This document shows positions 17,526 through 25,564 of a stretch of DNA of 64,000 nucleotides, piece after piece. Both the position numbers and the translations under genes were made by a program. Source of the DNA: JAAUTS01 sp034440395 (GTDB lineage Bacteria; Verrucomicrobiota; Verrucomicrobiia; Methylacidiphilales; JAAUTS01); the NCBI GenBank assembly GCA_034440395.1, contig JAWXBW010000009.1, forward strand, positions 67,039 to 131,038, given 5' to 3'. Numbering within the stretch: the first letter of the stretch is position 1; each line of letters starts with the position of its first letter. The notes under the pieces are model-generated. The model was not told where the DNA came from, made no database searches, and worked only from the letters and a program-made list of their open reading frames with translations.

Positions 17526-18983
17526 ATGAAGCTTGATTGGCAAACTCTCGTTGATGCACTTTGCTTCACGGTCATCTTGCGCCTCCTCATGGCGTGGTTC
17601 GTTGCCAATAGAAAACTCCAACGTATTTCATTCACGCTCATGGGAATTGGACTTTTTATTTGGGTTATTAGTTATCTGGATTTTCCTCTTACCCGCATTT
17701 TAACAACTTCTCTCGCCGTGCCTATGGTCGTGTTATTGCTCCTGAGTTTTCTGCCAGAAATACGTCGCGCCTACGAGGACGCCCGGCTCTTTAGTTTCTT
17801 AGGGCATCAGCGCCCAAGCTCCGATGAATTGATCGTGCATCTCTGCCAAGCCTTACCTGAAATGTGCTTGAAACGCACTGGCGCCTTACTTGTTTTTCAG
17901 GGTCGGGTAGAACTTAAGTCTCTCATCAGTGGAGGAGAAACTTACGATGCGCGTTTGACTCATTCACTCCTTGTTTCTTTATTAAATCCACAGTCTCCTC
18001 GTCATGATGGCGCCATTATCATCGAAGGAGATCGCATTACCCACGTAGGAGCCGTCTTGCCGCTGAGCAGTTTAGAAAACCCACCTGAAGGCTGGGGGAC
18101 ACGTCACCTTGCGGCTCTAGGTCTCTCAGAAAAGTGCGATGCGGATATCTTTATAGTCTCCGAAGAACGCGGCACGCTTAGTTACGCTTCGGAAGGCGTC
18201 ATTGAAGAAATTAGCTTAAAGAGTCCTGAACTCCTCGAAGCTAAACTTGGCGAAATTCTTAAACAACAATCCCCAAGCTCTAACTTTCTTAAACGCGGAA
18301 AAATTTCTTTAGCCCTTTGGATGCTCTCCATAGTTATCACGCTCATTGCCGTTCCCACGCTTAAATTCATCGAAAAGTCCAGAGCAGCTGACACTAAGAC
18401 CACGATCATGCTCCTAGATGTTCCGATCAATTTAACTAACGTGCCTGATAACCTTTATGTGGAACGCATCGAGGCCTCCTCCGCTCGTGTTTATGTGCGT
18501 GTTCCAGAAAATCAAGGAGCTAAGTCTTCCACGGGCCTAAGCATCGTGTTAGATTTAAAAGGCTACAGTGAGTCAACTAGCACCATTATTCTGGCTAAGG
18601 AAATGTTGAAAGGTGCTCCTGAAAGCTGGGAAGTAACACGCTACGAACCCGAAAATTTTCAGGTGCAACTACATCAAGCACGTGTGATGGATTTAAAACC
18701 TGAAAGCCCACTAAATGGCCTAGCTTCCGACCTTCATGTGGAATCCATTTTATACGAACCAAGCATTATTTCCGTCCTCATTAAAGACATGCGTAGTGAA
18801 GCAGACCGCCGTCTGCAAACCACTCCTATTAATTTAGAAGGAATTGATAGCCCTGGCACCTACACGTTCACCACGAAGATTGAACTTCCCGCCTCAATTC
18901 GATTCTCGGATCCTAAAGAAACTGGTGCGATCAAAGCTACCATTATCGTTGCTCCTAAAAAACCGAGTAAACGCAATCCCTGA
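17526..18983 (+). CDS. cdaA: Fused CdaA diadenylate cyclase - CdaR (YbbR-domain) protein
   Basis: A 485-residue protein joining two parts that are usually separate genes. Residues 1-75 form three membrane helices as in CdaA. Residues 105-230 are a DAC domain making c-di-AMP, with RHDGA (159-163), GTRHLAALG (191-199) and SEERG. A fourth helix at about 258-280 crosses the membrane, and residues 295-477 contain two YbbR-like repeats (starting near PINLTNVPDN and MDLKPESP). The topology is consistent: cyclase inside, YbbR outside. The conserved RHR motif reads RHL, so catalytic competence should be confirmed. The family is certain; the effect of the substitution is not. Confidence 0.85.
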   Translation: MKLDWQTLVDALCFTVILRLLMAWFVANRKLQRISFTLMGIGLFIWVISYLDFPLTRILTTSLAVPMVVLLLLSFLPEIRRAYEDARLFSFLGHQRPSSDELIVHLCQALPEMCLKRTGALLVFQGRVELKSLISGGETYDARLTHSLLVSLLNPQSPRHDGAIIIEGDRITHVGAVLPLSSLENPPEGWGTRHLAALGLSEKCDADIFIVSEERGTLSYASEGVIEEISLKSPELLEAKLGEILKQQSPSSNFLKRGKISLALWMLSIVITLIAVPTLKFIEKSRAADTKTTIMLLDVPINLTNVPDNLYVERIEASSARVYVRVPENQGAKSSTGLSIVLDLKGYSESTSTIILAKEMLKGAPESWEVTRYEPENFQVQLHQARVMDLKPESPLNGLASDLHVESILYEPSIISVLIKDMRSEADRRLQTTPINLEGIDSPGTYTFTTKIELPASIRFSDPKETGAIKATIIVAPKKPSKRNP

Positions 18984-19038
18984 ATCTCCTTAGCTTGCAG
19001 TTGCTGTCGAATAAGGTAGCGGAAAACGGGAAAGCACT

Positions 19039-19914
19039 CTAGGTCTTCGGAACTAAAACATTCAGCTCGCCCTTTTTAATGGTGAAGGTAACAGGCACCT
19101 CCCCGTGCAACTCTCCATCCACTTCAACAGGGACTTCTCTATTAGCCGTCACGTTAATCTTGGCTGACTTAAAATAGACTACATCTTTGAAGCGAATATG
19201 GCTGCCACTGATAATTCCCTGAAAATAGCGAATTAAATCGATGTGGGTTAAATTCTTAAACAAACAAACATCCAGCAACCCATCCGTCATACTAGCTTCG
19301 GGAAAGAATTGAAAAGGACCGCCATAGTAACGCCCATTACCCACTAACATAAAACTGCACTCAGTTGTTTTTTGACCCTCAGCCACTACCGTTAAGATGG
19401 GGGGCTTTTGGGAAGCAAGCTGAGCTGCAGTAACGACGTAACTTAAGGGCCCTAACGCATTCTTAAAGCCCCGATCCGTATGCTTGACCGTTTGGGCGTC
19501 GAAGCCGACACCTGCAAGTTGAACAAATGAGCGCCCGTTGGCTTCAGCTAAGTCAAGTGGCATGACGTGACCACTGCGTATGATCTCAATGGCTTTTTCT
19601 ATTTTAGATGGGATGCCAAGCTCCATGGCAAAGACATTGACCGAACCTACAGGTAATATCCCGAGGGCAGACTTACTTCCCCTCATGCCGTTAACAACTT
19701 CGTTGATAGTGCCGTCACCACCTGCCGCAATAATTATATCATCCCCACGCTCCGAAGCTTGCCGAGCCAGATCCTGGGCGTGTCCAGCTCGTTTCGTGGT
19801 TAGTAAATCGGCCTCTGGAAATATCTCCTGTAATGTACGAATAAGTTTTCCCGCACGATCTCCCTTGGCAGCTGGATTTAAAATGATAGTAATGGCAGGC
19901 TTCAATGGAATCAT
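19039..19914 (-). CDS. Diacylglycerol kinase-family lipid kinase (DagK/YegS type)
   Basis: A 291-residue lipid kinase that phosphorylates diacylglycerol or a related lipid at the membrane face. The nucleotide-binding motif AAGGDGTINEVVNG lies at about 63-76, preceded by ILNPAAKGDRAGK. LGILPVGSVNVFAMELGIP and the C-terminal PVEVDGELHGEVPV complete the DAGK_cat plus beta-sandwich arrangement. The start codon is only 6 bases from that of the divergent AsmA-like gene, so the promoter must lie inside the neighbouring coding region. The lipid substrate is not decided. Confidence 0.87.
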   Translation of the reverse strand: MIPLKPAITIILNPAAKGDRAGKLIRTLQEIFPEADLLTTKRAGHAQDLARQASERGDDIIIAAGGDGTINEVVNGMRGSKSALGILPVGSVNVFAMELGIPSKIEKAIEIIRSGHVMPLDLAEANGRSFVQLAGVGFDAQTVKHTDRGFKNALGPLSYVVTAAQLASQKPPILTVVAEGQKTTECSFMLVGNGRYYGGPFQFFPEASMTDGLLDVCLFKNLTHIDLIRYFQGIISGSHIRFKDVVYFKSAKINVTANREVPVEVDGELHGEVPVTFTIKKGELNVLVPKT

Positions 19915-19920
19915 AATAGA

Positions 19921-21267
19921 ATGAATTTAGTTAAACGAATAGCAGCTTTACTAGCTCTTGGCCTGTTCTTGTCTTTGGCAGGAGCGATCGGCTGGGCTCA
20001 CTATTACCTAAATAGTCCACGTATGGGCGAGAAGATTCGTAAAATTGTGAGCGAACGTTTTTTTACACGCTTAGAGTTTGACCACGCTCAGATCAATCTC
20101 CTCTCGGGCCTTAAGGTTAAAGAAGCTAAGCTTTTTTCTCGAGAGGAACCCGCCCGTGAACTCGGCTCGTTGAAACACGTCGTCTTAGAATATGCGCCTC
20201 TAAGTCTCCTCAAGAACACCATCGAAGTTAAAACCGTACGGATCAACTCACCCACGATCACCTTCGAGCAAAGTAAAGAAGGCCGATGGACCTTACCTCA
20301 AGATCCCACGGCGGCTAAGTCTGAGATGATGTTTAAGACGGGCATCTTTCGATTTAATATTTTACTTGATAACCTTGCCCTAGAGAACGGGCGAATCCTT
20401 GTCCAAGATTCTAAACAGCTAACCCTAATCGAAGCTCAGGGAGTCGATATCAATGGACAGCTAAAATTTATTGCCTCTAAAAATGATGCTCAAGGAAACA
20501 TAACCATCAAGACACTGCTGCTTGGCCCCTATTTTCAACTCACTCAGCTCAAATCCTCTTTCGACTTCGCCGACTCCGTCCTAAAATTACCGAAACTAAG
20601 CGGCAGCGTTCATGGAGGGAATTGCCACGGCACCGCTCAGATCAATACAGGCATTGGTGGGCCAAACTTTCTAATCGACCTTGTCATGGACAATGTAAAC
20701 CTCTCCAGTCTGCTCAAAGCCTCCCAAGGCAATGCCGAATTCATTCAAGGCCAACTTAAACTAAATACCCAAATTACCGGTGACTTAAACGAGCCTCTCC
20801 TCATGCAAGGCACTGGCACAATTGAAGTAGGCCAAGCCAAGCTGACGGGCATAGTCGCTCTCGATAAACTCGGACTCATGCTCAATCTCCCGCAACTTCG
20901 CTACACGCAATTCGACTCCATCCGCGGCTCCTTTAAAGTAGCCGAGCAAAAAACAACCTTCTACGAACTCGAAGCTAAATCCCCCGACCTCACCCTCACT
21001 GCTACGGGCTCTATGGGCTTTGACCGCAGTTTAGACTTTGATGTTCTTTTAATCCTCTCCCCAGAACTGGCGGCACAAATACCGCCCAGTGCTGAAGCAA
21101 AATTCGGCAAGCGCGAAAACGGCGCTCGCACCGTAACCTTTAAAATTAGCGGCACCTTTGATGACCCTCAAAGTAATTTAAGCGAGAAGCTTTCCCTCTC
21201 CCCATCCACCTTAGAGCCAACAGATCAGGCTTCTCTCAGCTCCTCAAACCTAACTCCCGCCCTATGA
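19921..21267 (+). CDS. AsmA-family envelope protein
   Basis: A 448-residue protein with one N-terminal membrane helix (residues 6-27) and a long repetitive beta-rich periplasmic part typical of AsmA/TamB-type lipid-transfer bridges. Seen motifs include LEFDHAQINLLSGLKVKEAKLF near residues 43-65 and an AsmA C-terminal segment FTLTATGSMGF-like near 355 (exact text LTLTATGSMGFDR). It may take part in phospholipid transport to the outer membrane. The last 4 bases overlap the rsmD start (ATGA), so the two are translationally coupled. It is divergent from the lipid kinase gene, which hints at a shared lipid theme. Confidence 0.72.
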   Translation: MNLVKRIAALLALGLFLSLAGAIGWAHYYLNSPRMGEKIRKIVSERFFTRLEFDHAQINLLSGLKVKEAKLFSREEPARELGSLKHVVLEYAPLSLLKNTIEVKTVRINSPTITFEQSKEGRWTLPQDPTAAKSEMMFKTGIFRFNILLDNLALENGRILVQDSKQLTLIEAQGVDINGQLKFIASKNDAQGNITIKTLLLGPYFQLTQLKSSFDFADSVLKLPKLSGSVHGGNCHGTAQINTGIGGPNFLIDLVMDNVNLSSLLKASQGNAEFIQGQLKLNTQITGDLNEPLLMQGTGTIEVGQAKLTGIVALDKLGLMLNLPQLRYTQFDSIRGSFKVAEQKTTFYELEAKSPDLTLTATGSMGFDRSLDFDVLLILSPELAAQIPPSAEAKFGKRENGARTVTFKISGTFDDPQSNLSEKLSLSPSTLEPTDQASLSSSNLTPAL

Positions 21268-21836
21268 AAAAACCGACGGGACCTGGGCGTATCCGCGTCA
21301 CCTCAGGCAGTGCGGGAGGTTTGTGGTTGAAAGTTCACCGGGATTTTTCCTCACGCCCTACCCAAGATAAAGTAAAACAGGCCATCTTCTCCAGTCTCGG
21401 AGATAGGGTTCCTGGAGCGAAGCTACTCGACCTCTACGCAGGTACTGGCTCCCTAGGAATCGAGGCTCTCAGCCGTGGTGCTGAGCAGGTTATTTTTGTA
21501 GAAAAAGACCGGGTCAGCACCTCGACCATTCAAGAGAACTTAACCTATTGTAAACTACAAGGTCAGATCATTAATCGCAGCGTCGAGACCTTTCTCGAAC
21601 AAATAAACAGCCAGCTATATGACATCATTTTGGCCGACCCTCCCTACACCAAAGGAGTGCATAACTTATCCAACGATCCCGTCGTCGTAAGTCTGCGTCA
21701 ATGGATTGCGCCAGAAGGCCTACTTGTCTGGGAACACGACAGTCGTAACCGTTGGGAAAATAATCCGCACTGGGAGTTAGCTAAAACCTCCGCTTATGGT
21801 GAGTCCTCCGTCAGCTATCTCAAACCTATACCTTAA
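21264..21836 (+). CDS. rsmD: 16S rRNA (guanine-966-N2) methyltransferase
   Basis: A 190-residue SAM-dependent methyltransferase that modifies G966 of 16S rRNA during 30S assembly. The SAM-binding motif is LLDLYAGTGSLGIEALSRGA, and the catalytic motif is ILADPPYTKG. The N-terminal RIRVTSGSAGGLWL and RPTQDKVKQAIFSSL match the family. Length is normal. It starts inside the stop codon of the AsmA-like gene and ends 10 bases from the convergent sufT. Confidence 0.93.
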   Translation: MKKPTGPGRIRVTSGSAGGLWLKVHRDFSSRPTQDKVKQAIFSSLGDRVPGAKLLDLYAGTGSLGIEALSRGAEQVIFVEKDRVSTSTIQENLTYCKLQGQIINRSVETFLEQINSQLYDIILADPPYTKGVHNLSNDPVVVSLRQWIAPEGLLVWEHDSRNRWENNPHWELAKTSAYGESSVSYLKPIP

Positions 21837-21845
21837 AATAAGTAG

Positions 21846-22391
21846 CTAAACCATACCCAGTTTCATACGACCAACTTCCGTGATCATATTTTGGTTCCAG
21901 GCTGGATCCCAGACTAGAAAAACTTCCGCCTCAGAAACACCTGGAACCGTAATGACCTTACTACGAGCATCGGCTTGAATAGTGGGTCCCATACCGCAAC
22001 CTGGTGCCGTCAAGGTCATCTTAACTTCTACTTTACGCGTACCATCTTCTTTATCTGTTAAAGCTAAGTCATAGACCAACCCTAAATCCACGATGTTAAC
22101 GGGTATTTCTGGATCATAAACCGTTTTTAAGCGCTCCCAACAAAGCTTCTCCGCACTAGCAGCATCGAGAACTTCAGGCACTGCAGATTCTTCCGCCTTT
22201 GTAATTTCCATACCTAAAGCGTCCGCATCCGCTTCTTCAATGCGCACCATACCTAAAGGGCATACGATCGTGTAAGAGCCACCGAGGGATTGGGTGATGC
22301 CCGCCTCTGTCCCCGCAGGGATGGTTATTTTTTCGCCACTTGGAATACGAGTGGCCTGACAATCACGGGTTAGTGTTATATTATCTTTCAT
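21846..22391 (-). CDS. sufT: Long-form SufT Fe-S assembly protein, copy 1
   Basis: A 181-residue protein of the long SufT type: an N-terminal domain of about 65 residues (LTRDCQATRIPSGEKITIP..) joined to a MIP18/DUF59 domain. The DUF59 part holds DPEIPVNIVDLGLVYDL and MTLTAPGCGMGP, with the single conserved Cys. Members help mature or repair Fe-S proteins. It is last in a minus-strand run after the SufU-like gene, 29 bases downstream, which supports the role. A paralogue sits at 41688-42230. Confidence 0.88.
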   Translation of the reverse strand: MKDNITLTRDCQATRIPSGEKITIPAGTEAGITQSLGGSYTIVCPLGMVRIEEADADALGMEITKAEESAVPEVLDAASAEKLCWERLKTVYDPEIPVNIVDLGLVYDLALTDKEDGTRKVEVKMTLTAPGCGMGPTIQADARSKVITVPGVSEAEVFLVWDPAWNQNMITEVGRMKLGMV

Positions 22392-22420
22392 ATACTTAAT
22401 CTGGGTCTTTTTGCACGCCG

Positions 22421-22909
22421 CTAGATAAACTTAATCGTAGCCTTGCTGCCGCGCTGTTCTTGGATTTTTCCTAAAAGATGTTCTTGGTCTCCAACGAGTT
22501 TAACCGTTTGACTAGGATCACGTTGAGCACCGCCACTGAGAGCTTGTTTCAAGGCTTCTTCCACTAGGCTAGCACAATGAATTTTCATGGGAGGTAGCGG
22601 ACCCAACGGGCCGGACAAATCTGCGCCGCTGAGATTTTGAGCTTGTTCGATGGTTTTTCCACGTAACATTTCTGTGGCTAAACTCGCCACGGCGATGGCT
22701 GTTTCACAACCGAAAGATTGGAAGGTGGCTTGATCAATAACTTTTTCTCCGCCATCGTTTTCTTTAAACTTAAGCCAAATTCTCAGCATGTCACCACAGC
22801 CTGGGCTACCCGCTGTGCCCATAGCGTCAGCAGCAGCAAGCTCCCCCACGTTGGTCGGGTTACGGATAGCCTCGGCAATTTTTTGTTCAAGTAGTTCTGA
22901 CATAAGCAA
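22421..22909 (-). CDS. IscU/SufU-like Fe-S cluster scaffold
   Basis: A 162-residue NifU N-terminal-like protein that would assemble Fe-S clusters. The three ligand cysteines are visible in SPGCGDML, SFGCETAIA and KIHCASL. The C-terminal extension of about 35 residues beyond the IscU core is lysine-rich and of unknown use. The start may be the ATG at 22903 (MSELLEQ). It lies 7 bases upstream of the BioD-DRTGG gene end and 29 bases before sufT, with no cysteine desulfurase nearby. Whether it is IscU or SufU type cannot be fixed by eye. Confidence 0.85.
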   Translation of the reverse strand: MLMSELLEQKIAEAIRNPTNVGELAAADAMGTAGSPGCGDMLRIWLKFKENDGGEKVIDQATFQSFGCETAIAVASLATEMLRGKTIEQAQNLSGADLSGPLGPLPPMKIHCASLVEEALKQALSGGAQRDPSQTVKLVGDQEHLLGKIQEQRGSKATIKFI

Positions 22910-22915
22910 TGAATG

Positions 22916-24037
22916 TTAATTAAAAAAAGGAATGGGCGCAGATGACGCCACGATGCGATCTATATCTACATTAGTTTCGATCAGATTTTGAATTAGTCCA
23001 ATTTTTTCACTATCACCCATTTCCGTTTTAACTGACATATGACTAATTTTAGTGGCCACGGCGAAGCTGTCGTATTTCACACTAATGAAAGGAACCTGTT
23101 TCGTTTTCATGATCTTTAGTAAGCCAGGTTGTGGCAGATAGCCTTGAGTTAAAACAACCCCCGCTATCTTGGCCTCACAACCCTCACCTGCTCCGCCAAG
23201 TATGGCTAGGATCATATCTTCCCGGTCGCCAGCCGTGATCAAAACGGTGTGCGGTTCAAAATAAACCTCGGCATTTCTGGAAGACGACGTTGCGATACTG
23301 AAGCCTCCCACCCGACGCCGCTTAAAGCGATCACCTGCTACAAACTCTCCGTTGAGAGCCTCCGCTATTTGATTCAAGGTAGGCTTACGCAACTCAAGAT
23401 TCAACGGCACAATACCTAACAAGGGTAAGCCTAAGCGGCTTAAGCCCTTTTCTGCGTAAGGCCAAAGTTCAGAGATTTTTTCTGAAATAACTTTATTTAA
23501 AACCACACCGACCACTTCTACCTTATACTTTTCAAAGAGGGCTAGATTTAAACTAATTTCATCAATAGGTCTCCCCACGCCACCTTGGCTCACAATGATA
23601 GCTTTACTGTGGAGAAGTCGGGCGGTTTGAGCATTTGACATGTCGAAAACGCTACCCACACCCGCATGGCCAGAGCCTTCTATGACGACAAAGTCTTGTT
23701 CCCAAGCCGCCCGGTTGAAGGCGTGCTCTATCGTACTAGCTAGTTTCTTGGGATCAGCTGCGTCTAGATAGTTTCGGGTAAAATGGGTATCCACAGCAAT
23801 AGGGCTCATGGCATCTAGCGGGACACCTGGGTTGTAAGTATCGTTTATTAACACGGAGTCTTCATCCACCTTTAAACCATCTATCTCCACATAACGTTGA
23901 CCGATGGGTTTGATGTAGCCCACACGCTGAAATCGTTTACGCAAGGCCGAGACGATGCCAAGGGATGTCGTCGTTTTCCCGTCATCTTGGCGAGTGGCTG
24001 CAATAAAAATACGTGGCGTGGTATAGTTCTTAAGCAT
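22916..24037 (-). CDS. BioD-like P-loop plus DRTGG protein (Pta N-terminal half as a separate gene)
   Basis: A 373-residue protein matching the regulatory N-terminal part of long phosphotransacetylases. Residues 9-190 are a dethiobiotin-synthetase-like P-loop domain (FIAATRQDDGKTTTSLG, then VVIEGSGHAGVGSVFD). Residues 215-330 form a DRTGG domain (ending around VLITAGDREDMILAIL and IAGVVLTQGYLPQPGL). There is no catalytic PTA domain. That domain is encoded just upstream (24076-25152), 38 bases away, so the two products probably form a complex. A sensory or regulatory role for acetyl-CoA/acetyl-phosphate flux is inferred from the fused enzymes. Confidence 0.82.
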   Translation of the reverse strand: MLKNYTTPRIFIAATRQDDGKTTTSLGIVSALRKRFQRVGYIKPIGQRYVEIDGLKVDEDSVLINDTYNPGVPLDAMSPIAVDTHFTRNYLDAADPKKLASTIEHAFNRAAWEQDFVVIEGSGHAGVGSVFDMSNAQTARLLHSKAIIVSQGGVGRPIDEISLNLALFEKYKVEVVGVVLNKVISEKISELWPYAEKGLSRLGLPLLGIVPLNLELRKPTLNQIAEALNGEFVAGDRFKRRRVGGFSIATSSSRNAEVYFEPHTVLITAGDREDMILAILGGAGEGCEAKIAGVVLTQGYLPQPGLLKIMKTKQVPFISVKYDSFAVATKISHMSVKTEMGDSEKIGLIQNLIETNVDIDRIVASSAPIPFFN

Positions 24038-24075
24038 GGTTGAGATTCGATCAAGTTAGACGGAGTCAAAGGCGT

Positions 24076-25152
24076 TTAAGAACGTAAAGCTTGCGGACTC
24101 CAATCCCCAAAAGTTGCATCTTGCTCAGGATAGAGCTTACGATATTCGATGGCTTGCAGAGCGACCAGTGCCGCCACTCCTAAGATGTCATGCATAGAAG
24201 CTCCACGAGAAAGTTCTGCGGCGGGTTTCGAGAGCCCGATAAGAATTTGACCGTAAGCGGTGGCATTGGCTAAGCGCTGCACGAGCTTAGCGGCGATGTT
24301 ACCAGAATTTAAGTCAGGGAAAATGAGAACGTCCGCATGACCCGCCACCATACTGCCTGGAGCTTTAATCGCAGCTATTTCTGGAAGTAAGGCTGCATCC
24401 ACTTGCATCTCACCATCTATTTCAATGTGAATGTCTAAATCCTTAACTTTTTGTTTAGCTAAGGCCGTAGCTGCCATGATTTTATCTGTATGCTTATTTT
24501 GGGCACTGCCTTTAGTGGAGTACGAAAGCATGGCGACACGGGGAACTTTTCCTGTAAGCTGACGCCGGAGTTTGGCTGTCTCGACTGCGATGTCCGCCAG
24601 TTGCTCTACTGTAGGATCAGGGATGACCCCAGCATCTGCGAAGAAGAAGACACCTTCGTCACCATATGAGCAGTTCGGCACCACCATGACCATGCAGCTA
24701 GAAATACTTTTCACATCTGGCAAAGGCTTAATTAATTGAAAAAGTGGGCGCAAGATGTTACCAGAAAACTCGCTAGCTCCAGCGACTAATCCATCCACCT
24801 GACCGTTTTGTAACATCATGGCAGCAAAATAATTAGGATTCTTTAAAATGGTTAAAGCATCTGCGTCTTTAATTCCACGGTAGCGGTGGAGCGATTCTAA
24901 GCGGCGCACGAAGAGCGGTAGATCCGAGGCTTCTTCAGGATCAATGATTAAAATATGGTGCAGCGATATGCTGTGTTGAGTCGCAATTTCTTCAATCTCT
25001 TCCCGTTTTCCGAGCACCACGGCTGGCCCTAATTTTAGGCGCACAAACTCTGCAGCAGCCTGTAAAATACGGTGGTCTTTTCCTTCAGGGAAAATAATCC
25101 GTTTCGGATGACGTTGTAACTTCTGGTAAACCGTTTCAATGAACAATGGCAT
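24076..25152 (-). CDS. pta: Phosphate acetyltransferase, catalytic domain only
   Basis: Interconverts acetyl-CoA and acetyl phosphate in the cytosol. The 358-residue product is a stand-alone PTA_PTB domain: RIIFPEGKDHRIL, LVAGASEFSGNILRPLFQLI, AMLSYSTKGSAQNKHTDKI, VAGHADVLIFPDLNSGNIAAK and ILIGLSKPAAELSRGAS. This resembles the short Bacillus-type enzyme. The following gene, however, encodes the regulatory half found in the long E. coli-type enzyme. It is preceded by a rhodanese gene 16 bases upstream. No ackA is in the window. Confidence 0.92.
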   Translation of the reverse strand: MPLFIETVYQKLQRHPKRIIFPEGKDHRILQAAAEFVRLKLGPAVVLGKREEIEEIATQHSISLHHILIIDPEEASDLPLFVRRLESLHRYRGIKDADALTILKNPNYFAAMMLQNGQVDGLVAGASEFSGNILRPLFQLIKPLPDVKSISSCMVMVVPNCSYGDEGVFFFADAGVIPDPTVEQLADIAVETAKLRRQLTGKVPRVAMLSYSTKGSAQNKHTDKIMAATALAKQKVKDLDIHIEIDGEMQVDAALLPEIAAIKAPGSMVAGHADVLIFPDLNSGNIAAKLVQRLANATAYGQILIGLSKPAAELSRGASMHDILGVAALVALQAIEYRKLYPEQDATFGDWSPQALRS

Positions 25153-25168
25153 AATAGGTATATCTAAG

Positions 25169-25489
25169 CTAATAGCGTTTTACGGAAGAGTCCACTTCCA
25201 AGGACCACGAATCGATCCCACCCGCTAAATGCTTCACGTTGATGAAGTTTTTAGATAGAAGATAAAGCCCGGCACGCTCGGATCGAACGCCGTGGTGACA
25301 GTACAAAATAATTTCATCTGACGGTAGAAGTTTTGCTAACGCCGACTCGGTAAACGTTGATAAAGGAACCAACTCCGCCTGAGGTAAGCGACACATGTCC
25401 CATTCATCCTGCTCCCGCACATCGACTAAACGAAAAGGCAGGTTGTCTTTGAGGCGAGCAACGACTTGAGCCGCAGATAGACTTTCCAT
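25169..25489 (-). CDS. Single-domain rhodanese
   Basis: A protein of about 106 residues with one rhodanese fold. The active loop YCHHGVRS carries the catalytic cysteine, preceded by RLVDVREQDEWDMCRLP and followed by LAGGIDSW. It would carry persulfide sulfur or act as a sulfurtransferase. The ATG at 25489 (MESLSAAQV) is preferred over the one at 25495. It lies between thiC and the pta/SufU/SufT run, so sulfur delivery to thiamine or Fe-S cluster synthesis is plausible, but this is inference. Confidence 0.87.
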   Translation of the reverse strand: MESLSAAQVVARLKDNLPFRLVDVREQDEWDMCRLPQAELVPLSTFTESALAKLLPSDEIILYCHHGVRSERAGLYLLSKNFINVKHLAGGIDSWSLEVDSSVKRY

Positions 25490-25564
25490 CAACAAATTAT
25501 GCTTCCATTAAGAATGAAAACAAGGAAAAGAACGTAATTAGCGTTTCAGCAATTCAGGATTTTC

